Source of the DNA: Ignavibacteria bacterium
Lineage (GTDB): Bacteria; Bacteroidota; Ignavibacteria; Tepidaquicellales; Tepidaquicellaceae
NCBI GenBank assembly: GCA_018058125.1
Contig: JAGPCH010000094.1
Location: forward strand, 1 to 6,510
Direction: 5' to 3'
DNA: 6,510 bases
Shown here piece after piece: positions 1-6,406 of this stretch. Made by a program: the position numbers and the translations under genes. Position 1 is the first letter of the stretch; every line of letters starts with the position of its first letter. A model generated the notes under the pieces. That model saw nothing but the letters and a program-made list of their open reading frames with translations, made no database searches and was not told where the DNA came from.

Positions 1-828
1 GTATTGAAGAAACTGAATATGAAAGCCGGGAAACCTAAATTAACAAATTGGAAAAGGCTTGTAAAGAAAATTGAAAATCCGACAAAGGAGATCACTATCG
101 GAATCTGCGGAAAGTATAACATTATTCCGGATGCCTATAAAAGTATTCTCGAATCATTTATTCATGCCGGAGCTGCAAATGAAGTGAAAGTAAATCTTAA
201 ATGGATAAATGCCGAGGAGATAGAAAAGAATCCAAAAAAAACCGGTTCAATTTTAAGCAACATCAGCGGACTTCTGGTCTGTCCGGGTTTTGGAGACAGG
301 GGAATTGAAGGTAAGATTGCCGCCATTAAATATGTTCGTGAAAAGAAGATCCCGTTTTTTGGAATTTGTCTCGGCTTACAATGCGCTGTAATTGAGTTTG
401 CAAGAGATGTTTGCGGATTAAAAAATGCGAATTCGACGGAATTCAAAAACTCCTGTGAACCGGTAATTGATATTATGGAATATCAGAAATCCGTAAAGGT
501 CAAAGGCGGATCAATGAGACTTGGTTCTTATCCATGTATTGTAGAAAAAAATTCTCTTGCCTATAAGAGCTATAAAAAGGAACATATCAATGAGAGACAC
601 AGACACAGATATGAAGTGAATAATAATTTCAGAAAATTACTGAAAGATAAAGGAATGAAGCTATCCGGATTATCTCCTGACAGTACACTCGTCGAAATGA
701 TCGAGCTGCCGCAAAGCATGCATCCGTTTTTTATAGCATGTCAGTTTCATCCTGAGCTGAAGTCCAGACTCATTGAGCCGCATCCTTTGTTCAGGGAGTT
801 TGTAAAAGCTTGTAAGGGAAGTGAATAG
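1..828 (+). CDS. pyrG: CTP synthase, C-terminal half (linker and glutaminase domain), 5' end off the window
   Basis: CTP synthase makes CTP from UTP, ATP and glutamine in the cytoplasm, the last step of pyrimidine nucleotide synthesis. The frame is open to the left edge and 275 residues are visible. The family is about 540 residues long, so the N-terminal synthetase domain is missing only because the window starts inside the gene. Visible residues 15-31 match the inter-domain linker (NWKRLV...NPTKE). GKY at 37-39 opens the class-I glutamine amidotransferase domain. The catalytic triad is present: Cys123 in GICLG, and His250 and Glu252 in QFHPE. Other family signatures are GGSMRLG (169-175), RHRHRYE (199-205) and the [10 protein letters not shown] terminus. 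The oxyanion loop reads CPGFG (94-98) where E. coli has PGGFG. I recall a PGFG form from Bacteroidota, so this is probably lineage-typical. The in-frame TTG at 4 is not the real start. An 89-nt gap separates it from the next gene. Confidence 0.96.
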   Translation, partial: VLKKLNMKAGKPKLTNWKRLVKKIENPTKEITIGICGKYNIIPDAYKSILESFIHAGAANEVKVNLKWINAEEIEKNPKKTGSILSNISGLLVCPGFGDRGIEGKIAAIKYVREKKIPFFGICLGLQCAVIEFARDVCGLKNANSTEFKNSCEPVIDIMEYQKSVKVKGGSMRLGSYPCIVEKNSLAYKSYKKEHINERHRHRYEVNNNFRKLLKDKGMKLSGLSPDSTLVEMIELPQSMHPFFIACQFHPELKSRLIEPHPLFREFVKACKGSE

Positions 829-829
829 T

Positions 830-841
830 CCGCCGCGGCGG
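830..841. repeat. 12-bp G/C-only perfect palindrome after the pyrG stop
   Basis: CCGCCGCGGCGG is its own reverse complement and starts two bases after the TAG of pyrG. Its all-G/C composition contrasts sharply with the AT-rich surroundings. As RNA it could form at most a 4-bp stem with a CGCG loop, and no T-run follows, so it does not look like a standard intrinsic terminator. It could be the core of a dispersed intergenic palindromic repeat or a protein-binding site. Only the palindrome itself is seen; its role is inference. Confidence 0.55.
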
Positions 842-917
842 GAGTGTGGAATGTGTGGTCAATTTCTGAGGGATATAAAGTAATTTGATAAAAGAAAATT
901 AAATATTTATTAAACTT

Positions 918-1316
918 ATGAAAAAAAGATTAGATCCTAAAAAAGAATTCAATGATGTAATGGAAAAGATATCAAGGGAATTTATGCTTGAGAGATGCAA
1001 TCTTTATAAAGTCAGGCATAGAAAAAATGATGATACCTTACCGGAGCTTTGTTATAAATATTTGAATAAACTCGAGAAAATGGAACCATGGGATATTCCG
1101 GATGATGAATTTGGAAATGCAGGTTTTCTGAATCCGGACAGGATACTTGAAGATGAAGCAATCAGATTAGTTCTGGCAAGGTCGATCGATCATCCTTCGA
1201 AAAAATTATTTGAAAAGAAAGTGAAAGATCTGATCAAAGATTATATAAAACAGGTTGAATTTATTGAAGCAGTTGAAGAAGCAAAGAAAATTGTTAAGAA
1301 GAGCAGGAAGAGATGA
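918..1316 (+). CDS. Small charged protein of unknown function (132 aa)
   Basis: I do not recognise this family. The protein is rich in Lys, Glu and Asp and looks mostly helical, with no signal peptide or membrane segment, so it is probably cytoplasmic. Residues 1-32 form a charged helix-like segment. A central stretch, EPWDIPDDEFGN (56-67), looks more ordered and contains the only Trp. Residues 95-132 are a long Lys/Glu helix ending in a basic tail (KKSRKR), which could suit nucleic-acid binding, although composition alone cannot show that. The ATG at 918 is the natural start. The upstream sequence is A-rich with no clear Shine-Dalgarno, as is usual in Bacteroidota. TAATTTG at 881-887 is a weak candidate -7 element, so the gene may have its own promoter 89 nt after pyrG. 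Its TGA stop lies within the first degenerate unit of the 8-bp repeat array. Length and codon use look coding, and no overlapping frame competes. Confidence 0.75.
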   Translation: MKKRLDPKKEFNDVMEKISREFMLERCNLYKVRHRKNDDTLPELCYKYLNKLEKMEPWDIPDDEFGNAGFLNPDRILEDEAIRLVLARSIDHPSKKLFEKKVKDLIKDYIKQVEFIEAVEEAKKIVKKSRKR

Positions 1317-1391
1317 TTAGTTAATTTGTTAATCGGTTAATTTGTTAATCGGTTGATTGGTTAATTGGTTGATTAGTTAAAAGGTTGATAG
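1312..1391. repeat. Tandem array of ten 8-bp units (consensus GTTAATTG / GTTGATTG)
   Basis: Nine consecutive 8-bp units run from 1320 to 1391: GTTAATTT, GTTAATCG, GTTAATTT, GTTAATCG, GTTGATTG, GTTAATTG, GTTGATTA, GTTAAAAG, GTTGATAG. A degenerate tenth, GATGATTA, precedes them at 1312-1319 and contains the TGA stop of the 132-aa gene. The first four units form two identical 16-bp copies, showing a recent duplication of a two-unit block; units decay towards the right end. With the adjacent 7-bp array it fills the convergent junction, where no hairpin terminator is visible. A unit length that is not a multiple of three fits a non-coding array. Confidence 0.9.
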
Positions 1392-1404
1392 TGTTGTTTT
1401 CAAT

Positions 1405-1442
1405 ATCAAAGATCAAAGATCAAAGATCAAAGATCAAAGATC
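1405..1442. repeat. Tandem array of 7-bp units (ATCAAAG), 5.4 perfect copies
   Basis: Five exact copies of ATCAAAG plus three further bases span 38 bp without a mismatch, which suggests recent expansion. The array places GATC sites at 1411, 1418, 1425, 1432 and 1439, exactly 7 bp apart. Its right end is coding: on the minus strand it supplies the last four codons (Ile-Phe-Asp-Leu) and the TGA stop of the glycoside hydrolase at 1427-1429. Because the stop falls inside the second unit read from the gene, gain or loss of units beyond it would not change the protein. Confidence 0.92.
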
Positions 1443-2482
1443 TTAACAACTTTCCCAAACCCGTCGCTTTTATCAAATCCATAGTCATGTCCGTCAAGAG
1501 ATTTTCCCTGAGATTCGAATGACCACAGTAAAACTCCCGGGATTCCTGAGTTGAAGTAATTTTCCAGTTCCATTCTGAGTACAACTTTTCTTAAATCATT
1601 CAGATTTTTTTTAAAGCCAACCTCACCGATGTAAACCGGTTTGTTTAACTTCGTAGCTGAGGACAAATTCATTTTGTTGTATTTTCTCCAGATGCTTCTG
1701 AGTGAAAGCGGAAAATCAATAGTTTTATTGAAAGATCTTAAAGTGAACTCATCAGCTTTTTCCGGAAAGTAGTTTATTAAATCTGATAAAGAAGAATATT
1801 TGTCTGAAGCATTTTGATTTCCTTTAAATCTGTGATAGAGATCAAGTCGTTCAAAGACGGTAGATCCGAAACTGTAATCATGCAGTGAAACGGCATCCAG
1901 TGTTTTAATCGAATACAATTTTTCAAAATTGGTCAGGCTGAATCTTGAAAAAGAGTTTCCGAATTTATCTCCTATTCCGCCAATTGTCCCAACAGATACC
2001 ATATGGTTCGGGTCAGTTTCTCTGATACTTTCTGAAGTATGTTTTGTGAAATCATACATATCCTGAAAGGAATCCGTATTTGGTTCGTTAATGATCTCCC
2101 ATAATAAAATTTTTCTTCTGTCTTTAAAAGCATATGCCAGGTTTTTTATAAAAGGAAGGTAAGTGTTTTTGTATCCGGATCTGTACCATTCTGAATTTAT
2201 TTTAAAACTTTGCAAAAAGCCTGTAGTATCGGCAAGGACAGGGATGATAAAGACTTTAAATGTTTCGGCAAGATCACAGATCTCGGTAAGTTTGTTTTTT
2301 TCAATAGGATGGAAAGCCCAGAATCTTATCACTTTAAACCCTTCATTAACAGCATCCTCAAACATTAACTTAGTAACGGATGAATCAACGTTGGCGAGTT
2401 CATACATATTCGTTCCGATAAATCTGAAAGGTTTTCCATTTAAAGAAAAACTTCCGCACCGGGATGAAACAAAATCATTCAA
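1427..2482 (-). CDS. Glycoside hydrolase family 5-like enzyme (mannanase/cellulase type), no visible signal peptide
   Basis: This is probably a retaining endo-beta-glycosidase of the GH5 (clan GH-A) TIM-barrel type, acting on beta-mannan or beta-glucan; the substrate cannot be read from the sequence. The 351 residues open with NGKPFRFIGTNMYEL (15-29), typical of bacterial GH5 mannanases. Then come IRFWAF (52-57), LLWEIINEPN (126-135) with acid/base Glu133, HDY (201-203), YIGEVGF (284-290) with nucleophile Glu287, and LLWSF (318-322) with the late-barrel Trp320. The chain spans the whole barrel, with no carbohydrate-binding module or dockerin. The first 14 residues are polar, so secretion is not evident, which is odd for this family. 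TTG at 2482 is the only usable start that keeps the first strand. A TAA lies two codons upstream in frame, and the first in-frame ATG (residue 26) would cut into the domain. Tandem repeats lie on both sides. No polysaccharide-utilisation genes (SusC/SusD-like) are nearby. Confidence 0.88.
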   Translation of the reverse strand: MNDFVSSRCGSFSLNGKPFRFIGTNMYELANVDSSVTKLMFEDAVNEGFKVIRFWAFHPIEKNKLTEICDLAETFKVFIIPVLADTTGFLQSFKINSEWYRSGYKNTYLPFIKNLAYAFKDRRKILLWEIINEPNTDSFQDMYDFTKHTSESIRETDPNHMVSVGTIGGIGDKFGNSFSRFSLTNFEKLYSIKTLDAVSLHDYSFGSTVFERLDLYHRFKGNQNASDKYSSLSDLINYFPEKADEFTLRSFNKTIDFPLSLRSIWRKYNKMNLSSATKLNKPVYIGEVGFKKNLNDLRKVVLRMELENYFNSGIPGVLLWSFESQGKSLDGHDYGFDKSDGFGKVVKIFDL

Positions 2483-2501
2483 ATTTTAAATTAGTCTATT
2501 T

Positions 2502-2555
2502 GGATAAATTGGATAATTTGGATAAATTGGATAATTTGGATAAATTGGATAAATT
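2502..2555. repeat. Tandem array of six 9-bp units (GGATAAATT / GGATAATTT)
   Basis: Six 9-bp units follow without gaps. Types A (GGATAAATT) and B (GGATAATTT) occur in the order A-B-A-B-A-A, so part of the array has an 18-bp super-period. It ends 19 bp upstream of the TTG start of the glycoside hydrolase and lies in that gene's presumed leader or promoter region. On the minus strand all three frames stay open through the array. In the hydrolase frame, however, stops at 2564-2566 and 2486-2488 enclose it, so it is not a translated N-terminal extension. No convincing promoter was seen in the rest of the 2483-2648 gap. Confidence 0.92.
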
Positions 2556-2648
2556 GGAAAACGCTATAATTCTACCGGAAAGTCAGATTTTATTTTACTT
2601 CATGAGAACTTAAATTACAGAATGATACTTCGAGGTACATAAAATAAT

Positions 2649-4070
2649 TTATAGTTTATCAATTTTTTCATAGAACCAGCTGATATTTGTAACAAGTGTA
2701 ACTTCGCTTTCAATTTGTTTTCTGAGAATCAGTTTCATAGATTTTCTTTTACTGGAGTTCACTTCAGAAAGTCTGACCAGTTCGTCCATGTATTTTATAA
2801 ATACTTTGATTACATTTTTCTGATCATGTTTCAATAATTTATTAATTCGGGTATACTGTCTCAGATTGTCGGTTATATACTTTACACCAAGATAATTTTT
2901 AGTATCAAAATGAACTCTAGCCATCAAAAACTTAGAATTAAAATAATAAAAAGGATCTTTGAATTCCACCTTGTTCAAATGCTCGAATACTCCGTCATAA
3001 TCTTTTTTATGATACAATATCTTTGAAACGGAAAGATTATAGGCATCATTTGCAAAATCCGGATGAAGAAATTTTTTGTATTCACCTATAAATTTATTTA
3101 TCCATGAAAATTCCTTCAGAGAAAGTGCATTATTGATCACACTGTTGAATTCCATATCAGTAATTATATTGTCTATGATAAAAAGCTTTTTCTTGCTCAT
3201 CAGTTTGAATATTTCAAACAGATCTTCCCTGTATTCGGTCTGTCCTTGATTTATTTTACTTACATAATAAGCCCGGATATAATGATAATAATAATTCAGC
3301 TTATCCTTTCTTATTTTATTTTCATTAATTCTGAGATATCTTTTAAGTTCTTCAACGTACACATCATCGCCCGACATTTTCATTAATACCACGAGATAAA
3401 TAATGTAAATATTCGAATGTTCTGAAGATATCTCTTTTTTGTTTTCCCTCACATAATTAATAACCTCTTCAAAAAATTTTTTATCGAATTTCATATCCCT
3501 GCCATCTTCATTTTCCATCATTTCATTGAAAATGTGAAGTTTCATAAATATAAACAGATAGTCGATCGAGTTTGACTTTGCCTGCAAAATATCAGCAAAT
3601 TCAAGTTTGAAATTACTGAAGTTGAAATAGAAAATCGAATCGTAAACATTTATCTCGGAAAGATAGTAATTGTCGTCTTTCGAAAAGGTCTCTTTCCTGG
3701 AATCCAGATATGACCTTAACTCTCCGTTGAATTTTCTTGCAAGTCCTCTTTTTCTTAAGGCATTTAACAGAAGAAATCTATTGTGATCTTTATCTCCTTC
3801 TATTTCTACCTGTAATAAAAAGGCATCTATCAGTTTTGAAAAATCCGAAAGTAATTTTCTTATCTTGACCTTATTCGGAAACTGTTCATTGAGTACATTT
3901 ATAGAAATAGCTTCGTAAGAAATTTGATCCTGCCGGATCTTAGGGTAGAAGGGTTTTATGTAATCGAATAATAATTTAAGGTTTCGTATCCTTGAAAAGT
4001 AAGGAGAGTGAACAAATACTTCAAAATCAAAAAGTTCATTGGCTGTCAGTTCATTCAGAAATAATATCAT
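2649..4070 (-). CDS. Large helical, TPR-like protein of unknown function (473 aa)
   Basis: I cannot give a function. The protein appears almost entirely alpha-helical, rich in Lys, Phe, Tyr, Leu and Asn, with no signal peptide or transmembrane segment. Repeated patterns of paired helices, for example residues about 345-410 with alternating Tyr/Phe/Leu positions (SKILYHKKDYDGVFEHL), suggest a TPR-like solenoid that would bind other proteins. Two stretches recall a family of roughly 450-550-residue uncharacterised proteins I have seen in Bacteroidota: HSPYFSR near the N-terminus (21-27) followed by FYPKI (41-45), and ISWFYEKIDKL at the C-terminus (463-473). That match is from memory. The ATG at 4070 is preceded by purine-rich AAAGAAGAAT; the next upstream in-frame stop is 18 codons away and no other standard start lies between. 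It is divergent from recG. A TATAAT-like element on the minus strand (4119-4124) is a weak promoter candidate. It lies 166 bp from the hydrolase on the same strand and shares no obvious function with it. Confidence 0.85.
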   Translation of the reverse strand: MILFLNELTANELFDFEVFVHSPYFSRIRNLKLLFDYIKPFYPKIRQDQISYEAISINVLNEQFPNKVKIRKLLSDFSKLIDAFLLQVEIEGDKDHNRFLLLNALRKRGLARKFNGELRSYLDSRKETFSKDDNYYLSEINVYDSIFYFNFSNFKLEFADILQAKSNSIDYLFIFMKLHIFNEMMENEDGRDMKFDKKFFEEVINYVRENKKEISSEHSNIYIIYLVVLMKMSGDDVYVEELKRYLRINENKIRKDKLNYYYHYIRAYYVSKINQGQTEYREDLFEIFKLMSKKKLFIIDNIITDMEFNSVINNALSLKEFSWINKFIGEYKKFLHPDFANDAYNLSVSKILYHKKDYDGVFEHLNKVEFKDPFYYFNSKFLMARVHFDTKNYLGVKYITDNLRQYTRINKLLKHDQKNVIKVFIKYMDELVRLSEVNSSKRKSMKLILRKQIESEVTLVTNISWFYEKIDKL

Positions 4071-4191
4071 ATTCTTCTTTAAAAAATTTTTATCAAAAAT
4101 CGGTTGGTTATTTTTTAGATTATATCAAATATCTGATGCTAATTTAAAAATCTTTTTTTAGAAACAAAATATAAAAATAAATTTAGTGTTT

Positions 4192-4230
4192 TTCTGGGGA
4201 TAAGAAATACATTACTCTAATTTCCCAGAA
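4192..4230. promoter_or_regulatory. Inverted repeat TTCTGGG-N25-CCCAGAA upstream of recG, possible operator
   Basis: TTCTGGG at 4192-4198 and its exact complement CCCAGAA at 4224-4230 lie in an otherwise AT-only divergent gap. The arm centres are 32 bp apart, about three helical turns, so two protomers could bind the same DNA face. The right arm ends four bases before the candidate -7 element of recG, a suitable place for repression. It could instead fold as a 7-bp stem with a 25-nt loop. Only the symmetry is observed; a regulator is inferred. Confidence 0.35.
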
Positions 4231-4234
4231 TCTT

Positions 4235-4242
4235 TAATTTTG
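4235..4242 (+). promoter_or_regulatory. Candidate Bacteroidota-type -7 promoter element (TAATTTTG) of recG
   Basis: TAATTTTG fits the TAnnTTTG -7 consensus of the Bacteroidota primary sigma factor. Transcription would then begin near 4247-4250, leaving a leader of 10-15 nt before the ATG at 4261. No good TTTG -33 element is visible at the expected spacing, so the call rests on the -7 box and its position. It also argues against the in-frame TTG at 4240 as the start, since that codon lies inside the element. Confidence 0.5.
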
Positions 4243-4260
4243 CATAATGATAAAATCAAC

Positions 4261-6354
4261 ATGGACATAAAGTTTCTAAAAGGAGTAGGTGAAAAGAGAG
4301 CTGAGGCTTTTGCAAAGATCGGAATTAATACACTGGAAGATTTTTTGAATTTCATTCCCCGTGCATACTTATCGAGAATAAATATACGTGAGTTAAATAA
4401 ACATCTTGAAGAAAACGTTCTGATCTTCGGAAAGATAATTGATGTTGTCTATCCCAGGAAAAGTAATCATCCGCTTCAGCTGATTTTGAAAGATAAGACA
4501 GGTGTAATTGACATACCTGTGTTTGGTACCAGTGAATTCAGGACTAAACAATTCAGACTTAATGAAAATTTTTTATTCTGGATAAAAGCTGTAAAGGATA
4601 ATTTCAGCTCGGTCCCTAAAATAAGCTACAGAGATCATTTAAAGATCAATGACTATGATCCTCTTGAAATGGATTTTATAAAATTTCAATACTTACCGCT
4701 GTATGAATTATCCGGGATCCTCAAGAAATCATGGATAAGACCGATGCTACTTTCAAAAATAATATTTAACGCATTTTCGACTTTACTTAAATCAAATCCG
4801 GATTCCATTGAAGAGACCTTACCTGAAAAAATATTAAAAGAAAATAATTTTATCAGCAGGAAAGATGCAATATTAAGAATAAACTTTCCGTTAAAACTCT
4901 CAGACGTAGAAACAGCCAGGAAACGTCTGGCGTTTGAAGAGCTTTTTTATCTCGAACTTATACTAGCGCTTAAAAAGAAAACCACACAAAATGAAAAAAA
5001 AGGGATAAGCTTTAATAAGGATATAAAGGAGATCACCGGAAAATTCAAAAACATACTTCCGTACGAACTCACCGATTCGCAAAAAAAAGTAATGAATGAG
5101 ATCTACTTAGACATGAGATCTGAAAAATGTATGAATCGTTTGCTGCAGGGTGACGTGGGAAGCGGAAAAACCATCGTAGCCGTTTTTTCTATGCTTGTCG
5201 CTATCGAAAACGGTTATCAGTCTGCATTTATGTGCCCGACAGAATTGCTTGCCGAGCAGCACTTCCGGACAATTTCAGAGTTACTAAAACCTTTAAACAT
5301 AAATGTGTGTCTTCTTGTAGGCGGGCAAAATAAAAAACTGAGAGAAGAAATACTCGAAGGGATAAGAGATGGTAAAACAAACATTGTGATCGGAACTCAT
5401 GCCCTGATTCAGGATAAAGTTGATTTTAAAAATCTTGGATTTGCAGTAATAGATGAACAGCATAAGTTCGGAGTGATGCAGCGCGCCAAGCTTAAAGAGA
5501 AAGGATTTAATCCTGATGTGCTGGTAATGACAGCAACTCCGATCCCGAGAACTCTATCTATGACTTACTATGGAGATCTTGATGTGTCTGTAATAAATGA
5601 ACTTCCGAAGAACCGGATCCCTATAAAAACCTATCTGAGAACGGAAAGCGAAAAACCAAAGATATATGAGTTTATCAGAGACGAAGTCAAAAAAGGAAGA
5701 CAGGTCTATATTGTTTATCCTTTGATTGATGAATCAGAAAAACTTGATCTGAAATCAGCGGAAGAAAATTTCGTTTTATTAAAAGAAAAAATATTTCCTG
5801 ATCTGAAACTGGGAATGGTACACGGAAGAATGCTGTGGTATGAAAAAGATGAAGCAACGGAAGATTTTAAAGATAAGAAAACAGACATACTTGTGTCTAC
5901 AACTGTGATCGAAGTCGGAATAGATATACCGAATGCCAGTATTATGATAATTGAAGAAGCGCAGAGATTTGGTCTTTCCCAGCTTCATCAGCTGCGGGGA
6001 AGGGTAGGAAGAGGCAGCGAACAATCATACTGCATTCTTGTTGCAAAAAATCTCAGCGAGGATTCCATGAAAAGACTCAGTATTTTATGCGAGACCACCG
6101 ACGGCTTCAGGATAGCTGAAGAAGATATGGAGATCAGAGGTCCGGGTGAATTTTTCGGAATCAGGCAATCGGGAATACTCAGCTTTTCATGTACTGACCT
6201 CAATAAAGATAAAGATGTATTGGAAAAATCGAGAAAAATTGCTTTTGAGATAATCGATAAAGATCCTCAATTGAGAAATGAAGAACATAAAGTAGTAAGA
6301 AAAACTTTTATCAATAATTACAAAGATTCTTTATATCTGATGGAAGTTGCATGA
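4261..6354 (+). CDS. recG: ATP-dependent DNA helicase RecG
   Basis: RecG is a superfamily 2 double-stranded DNA translocase that remodels stalled replication forks and Holliday junctions. The 697 residues match the usual family length. Residues 6-38 hold the helix-hairpin-helix-like LKGVGEKRAE...FIPRAYL. About 50-140 form the OB-fold wedge domain that splits the fork. The motor then follows in order: LTDSQ (270-274), Walker A GDVGSGKT with Lys303 (297-304), CPTELLAEQH (325-334), GTHALI (378-383), Walker B DEQH (398-401), TATPIPRT (424-431), VHGRM (520-524), STTVIEVGIDIPNA (546-559) and QLRGRVGRG (577-585). The TRG motif, including AEEDMEIRGPGEFFG, lies at 614-638 and couples ATP hydrolysis to translocation. 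The ATG at 4261 is chosen because MDIKFLKGVG is the family's usual beginning and the upstream TTG lies in the likely promoter. No frameshift or missing catalytic residue is seen. It stands alone, divergent from the helical-protein gene. Confidence 0.98.
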   Translation: MDIKFLKGVGEKRAEAFAKIGINTLEDFLNFIPRAYLSRINIRELNKHLEENVLIFGKIIDVVYPRKSNHPLQLILKDKTGVIDIPVFGTSEFRTKQFRLNENFLFWIKAVKDNFSSVPKISYRDHLKINDYDPLEMDFIKFQYLPLYELSGILKKSWIRPMLLSKIIFNAFSTLLKSNPDSIEETLPEKILKENNFISRKDAILRINFPLKLSDVETARKRLAFEELFYLELILALKKKTTQNEKKGISFNKDIKEITGKFKNILPYELTDSQKKVMNEIYLDMRSEKCMNRLLQGDVGSGKTIVAVFSMLVAIENGYQSAFMCPTELLAEQHFRTISELLKPLNINVCLLVGGQNKKLREEILEGIRDGKTNIVIGTHALIQDKVDFKNLGFAVIDEQHKFGVMQRAKLKEKGFNPDVLVMTATPIPRTLSMTYYGDLDVSVINELPKNRIPIKTYLRTESEKPKIYEFIRDEVKKGRQVYIVYPLIDESEKLDLKSAEENFVLLKEKIFPDLKLGMVHGRMLWYEKDEATEDFKDKKTDILVSTTVIEVGIDIPNASIMIIEEAQRFGLSQLHQLRGRVGRGSEQSYCILVAKNLSEDSMKRLSILCETTDGFRIAEEDMEIRGPGEFFGIRQSGILSFSCTDLNKDKDVLEKSRKIAFEIIDKDPQLRNEEHKVVRKTFINNYKDSLYLMEVA

Positions 6355-6374
6355 CAAAGTACATTTTGAATCCT

Positions 6375-6405
6375 GTCTAAACATTAAAACAGACTTTATT
6401 TTTTT
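6375..6405 (+). terminator. Weak candidate intrinsic terminator of recG
   Basis: GTCT (6375-6378) and AGAC (6391-6394) can pair across a 12-nt loop and are followed by TTTATTTTTTT. The position, 20 bases after the recG stop and before a convergent gene end, is right. The stem is only 4 bp, so this may simply be a T-rich release site. Confidence 0.3.
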
Positions 6406-6406
6406 C

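Noticed and set aside
162..446. Minus-strand open frame of 94 codons
   Set aside because: It is antisense to the conserved glutaminase domain of pyrG, including the catalytic Cys region.
4..828. A complete stand-alone glutaminase protein starting at the TTG at position 4
   Set aside because: The frame is open through base 1 and the first residues already match the linker that joins the two domains of CTP synthase, so the gene is simply cut by the window edge.
830..842. Intrinsic terminator of pyrG
   Set aside because: The palindrome allows only a 4-bp stem and is not followed by a T-run.
1312..1442. CRISPR-like array
   Set aside because: Units are only 7-8 bp with no spacers between them and no cas genes in the window; these are microsatellites.
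2163..2489. Plus-strand open frame of 108 codons
   Set aside because: It lies opposite the N-terminal third of the glycoside hydrolase, whose motifs fix the minus strand as coding.
2624..2640. Imperfect palindrome TACTTCGAGGTA downstream of the helical-protein gene
   Set aside because: In the transcribed (minus) direction the stem has an internal mismatch and no T-run, so it is too weak to call a terminator.
4240..4260. Seven extra N-terminal codons of recG from the TTG at 4240
   Set aside because: The family starts at the equivalent of ATG 4261, and the TTG lies inside the TAATTTTG promoter element.
5779..6203. Two minus-strand open frames of 71 and 81 codons
   Set aside because: Both are antisense to conserved helicase motifs V, VI and TRG of recG and show no family resemblance.
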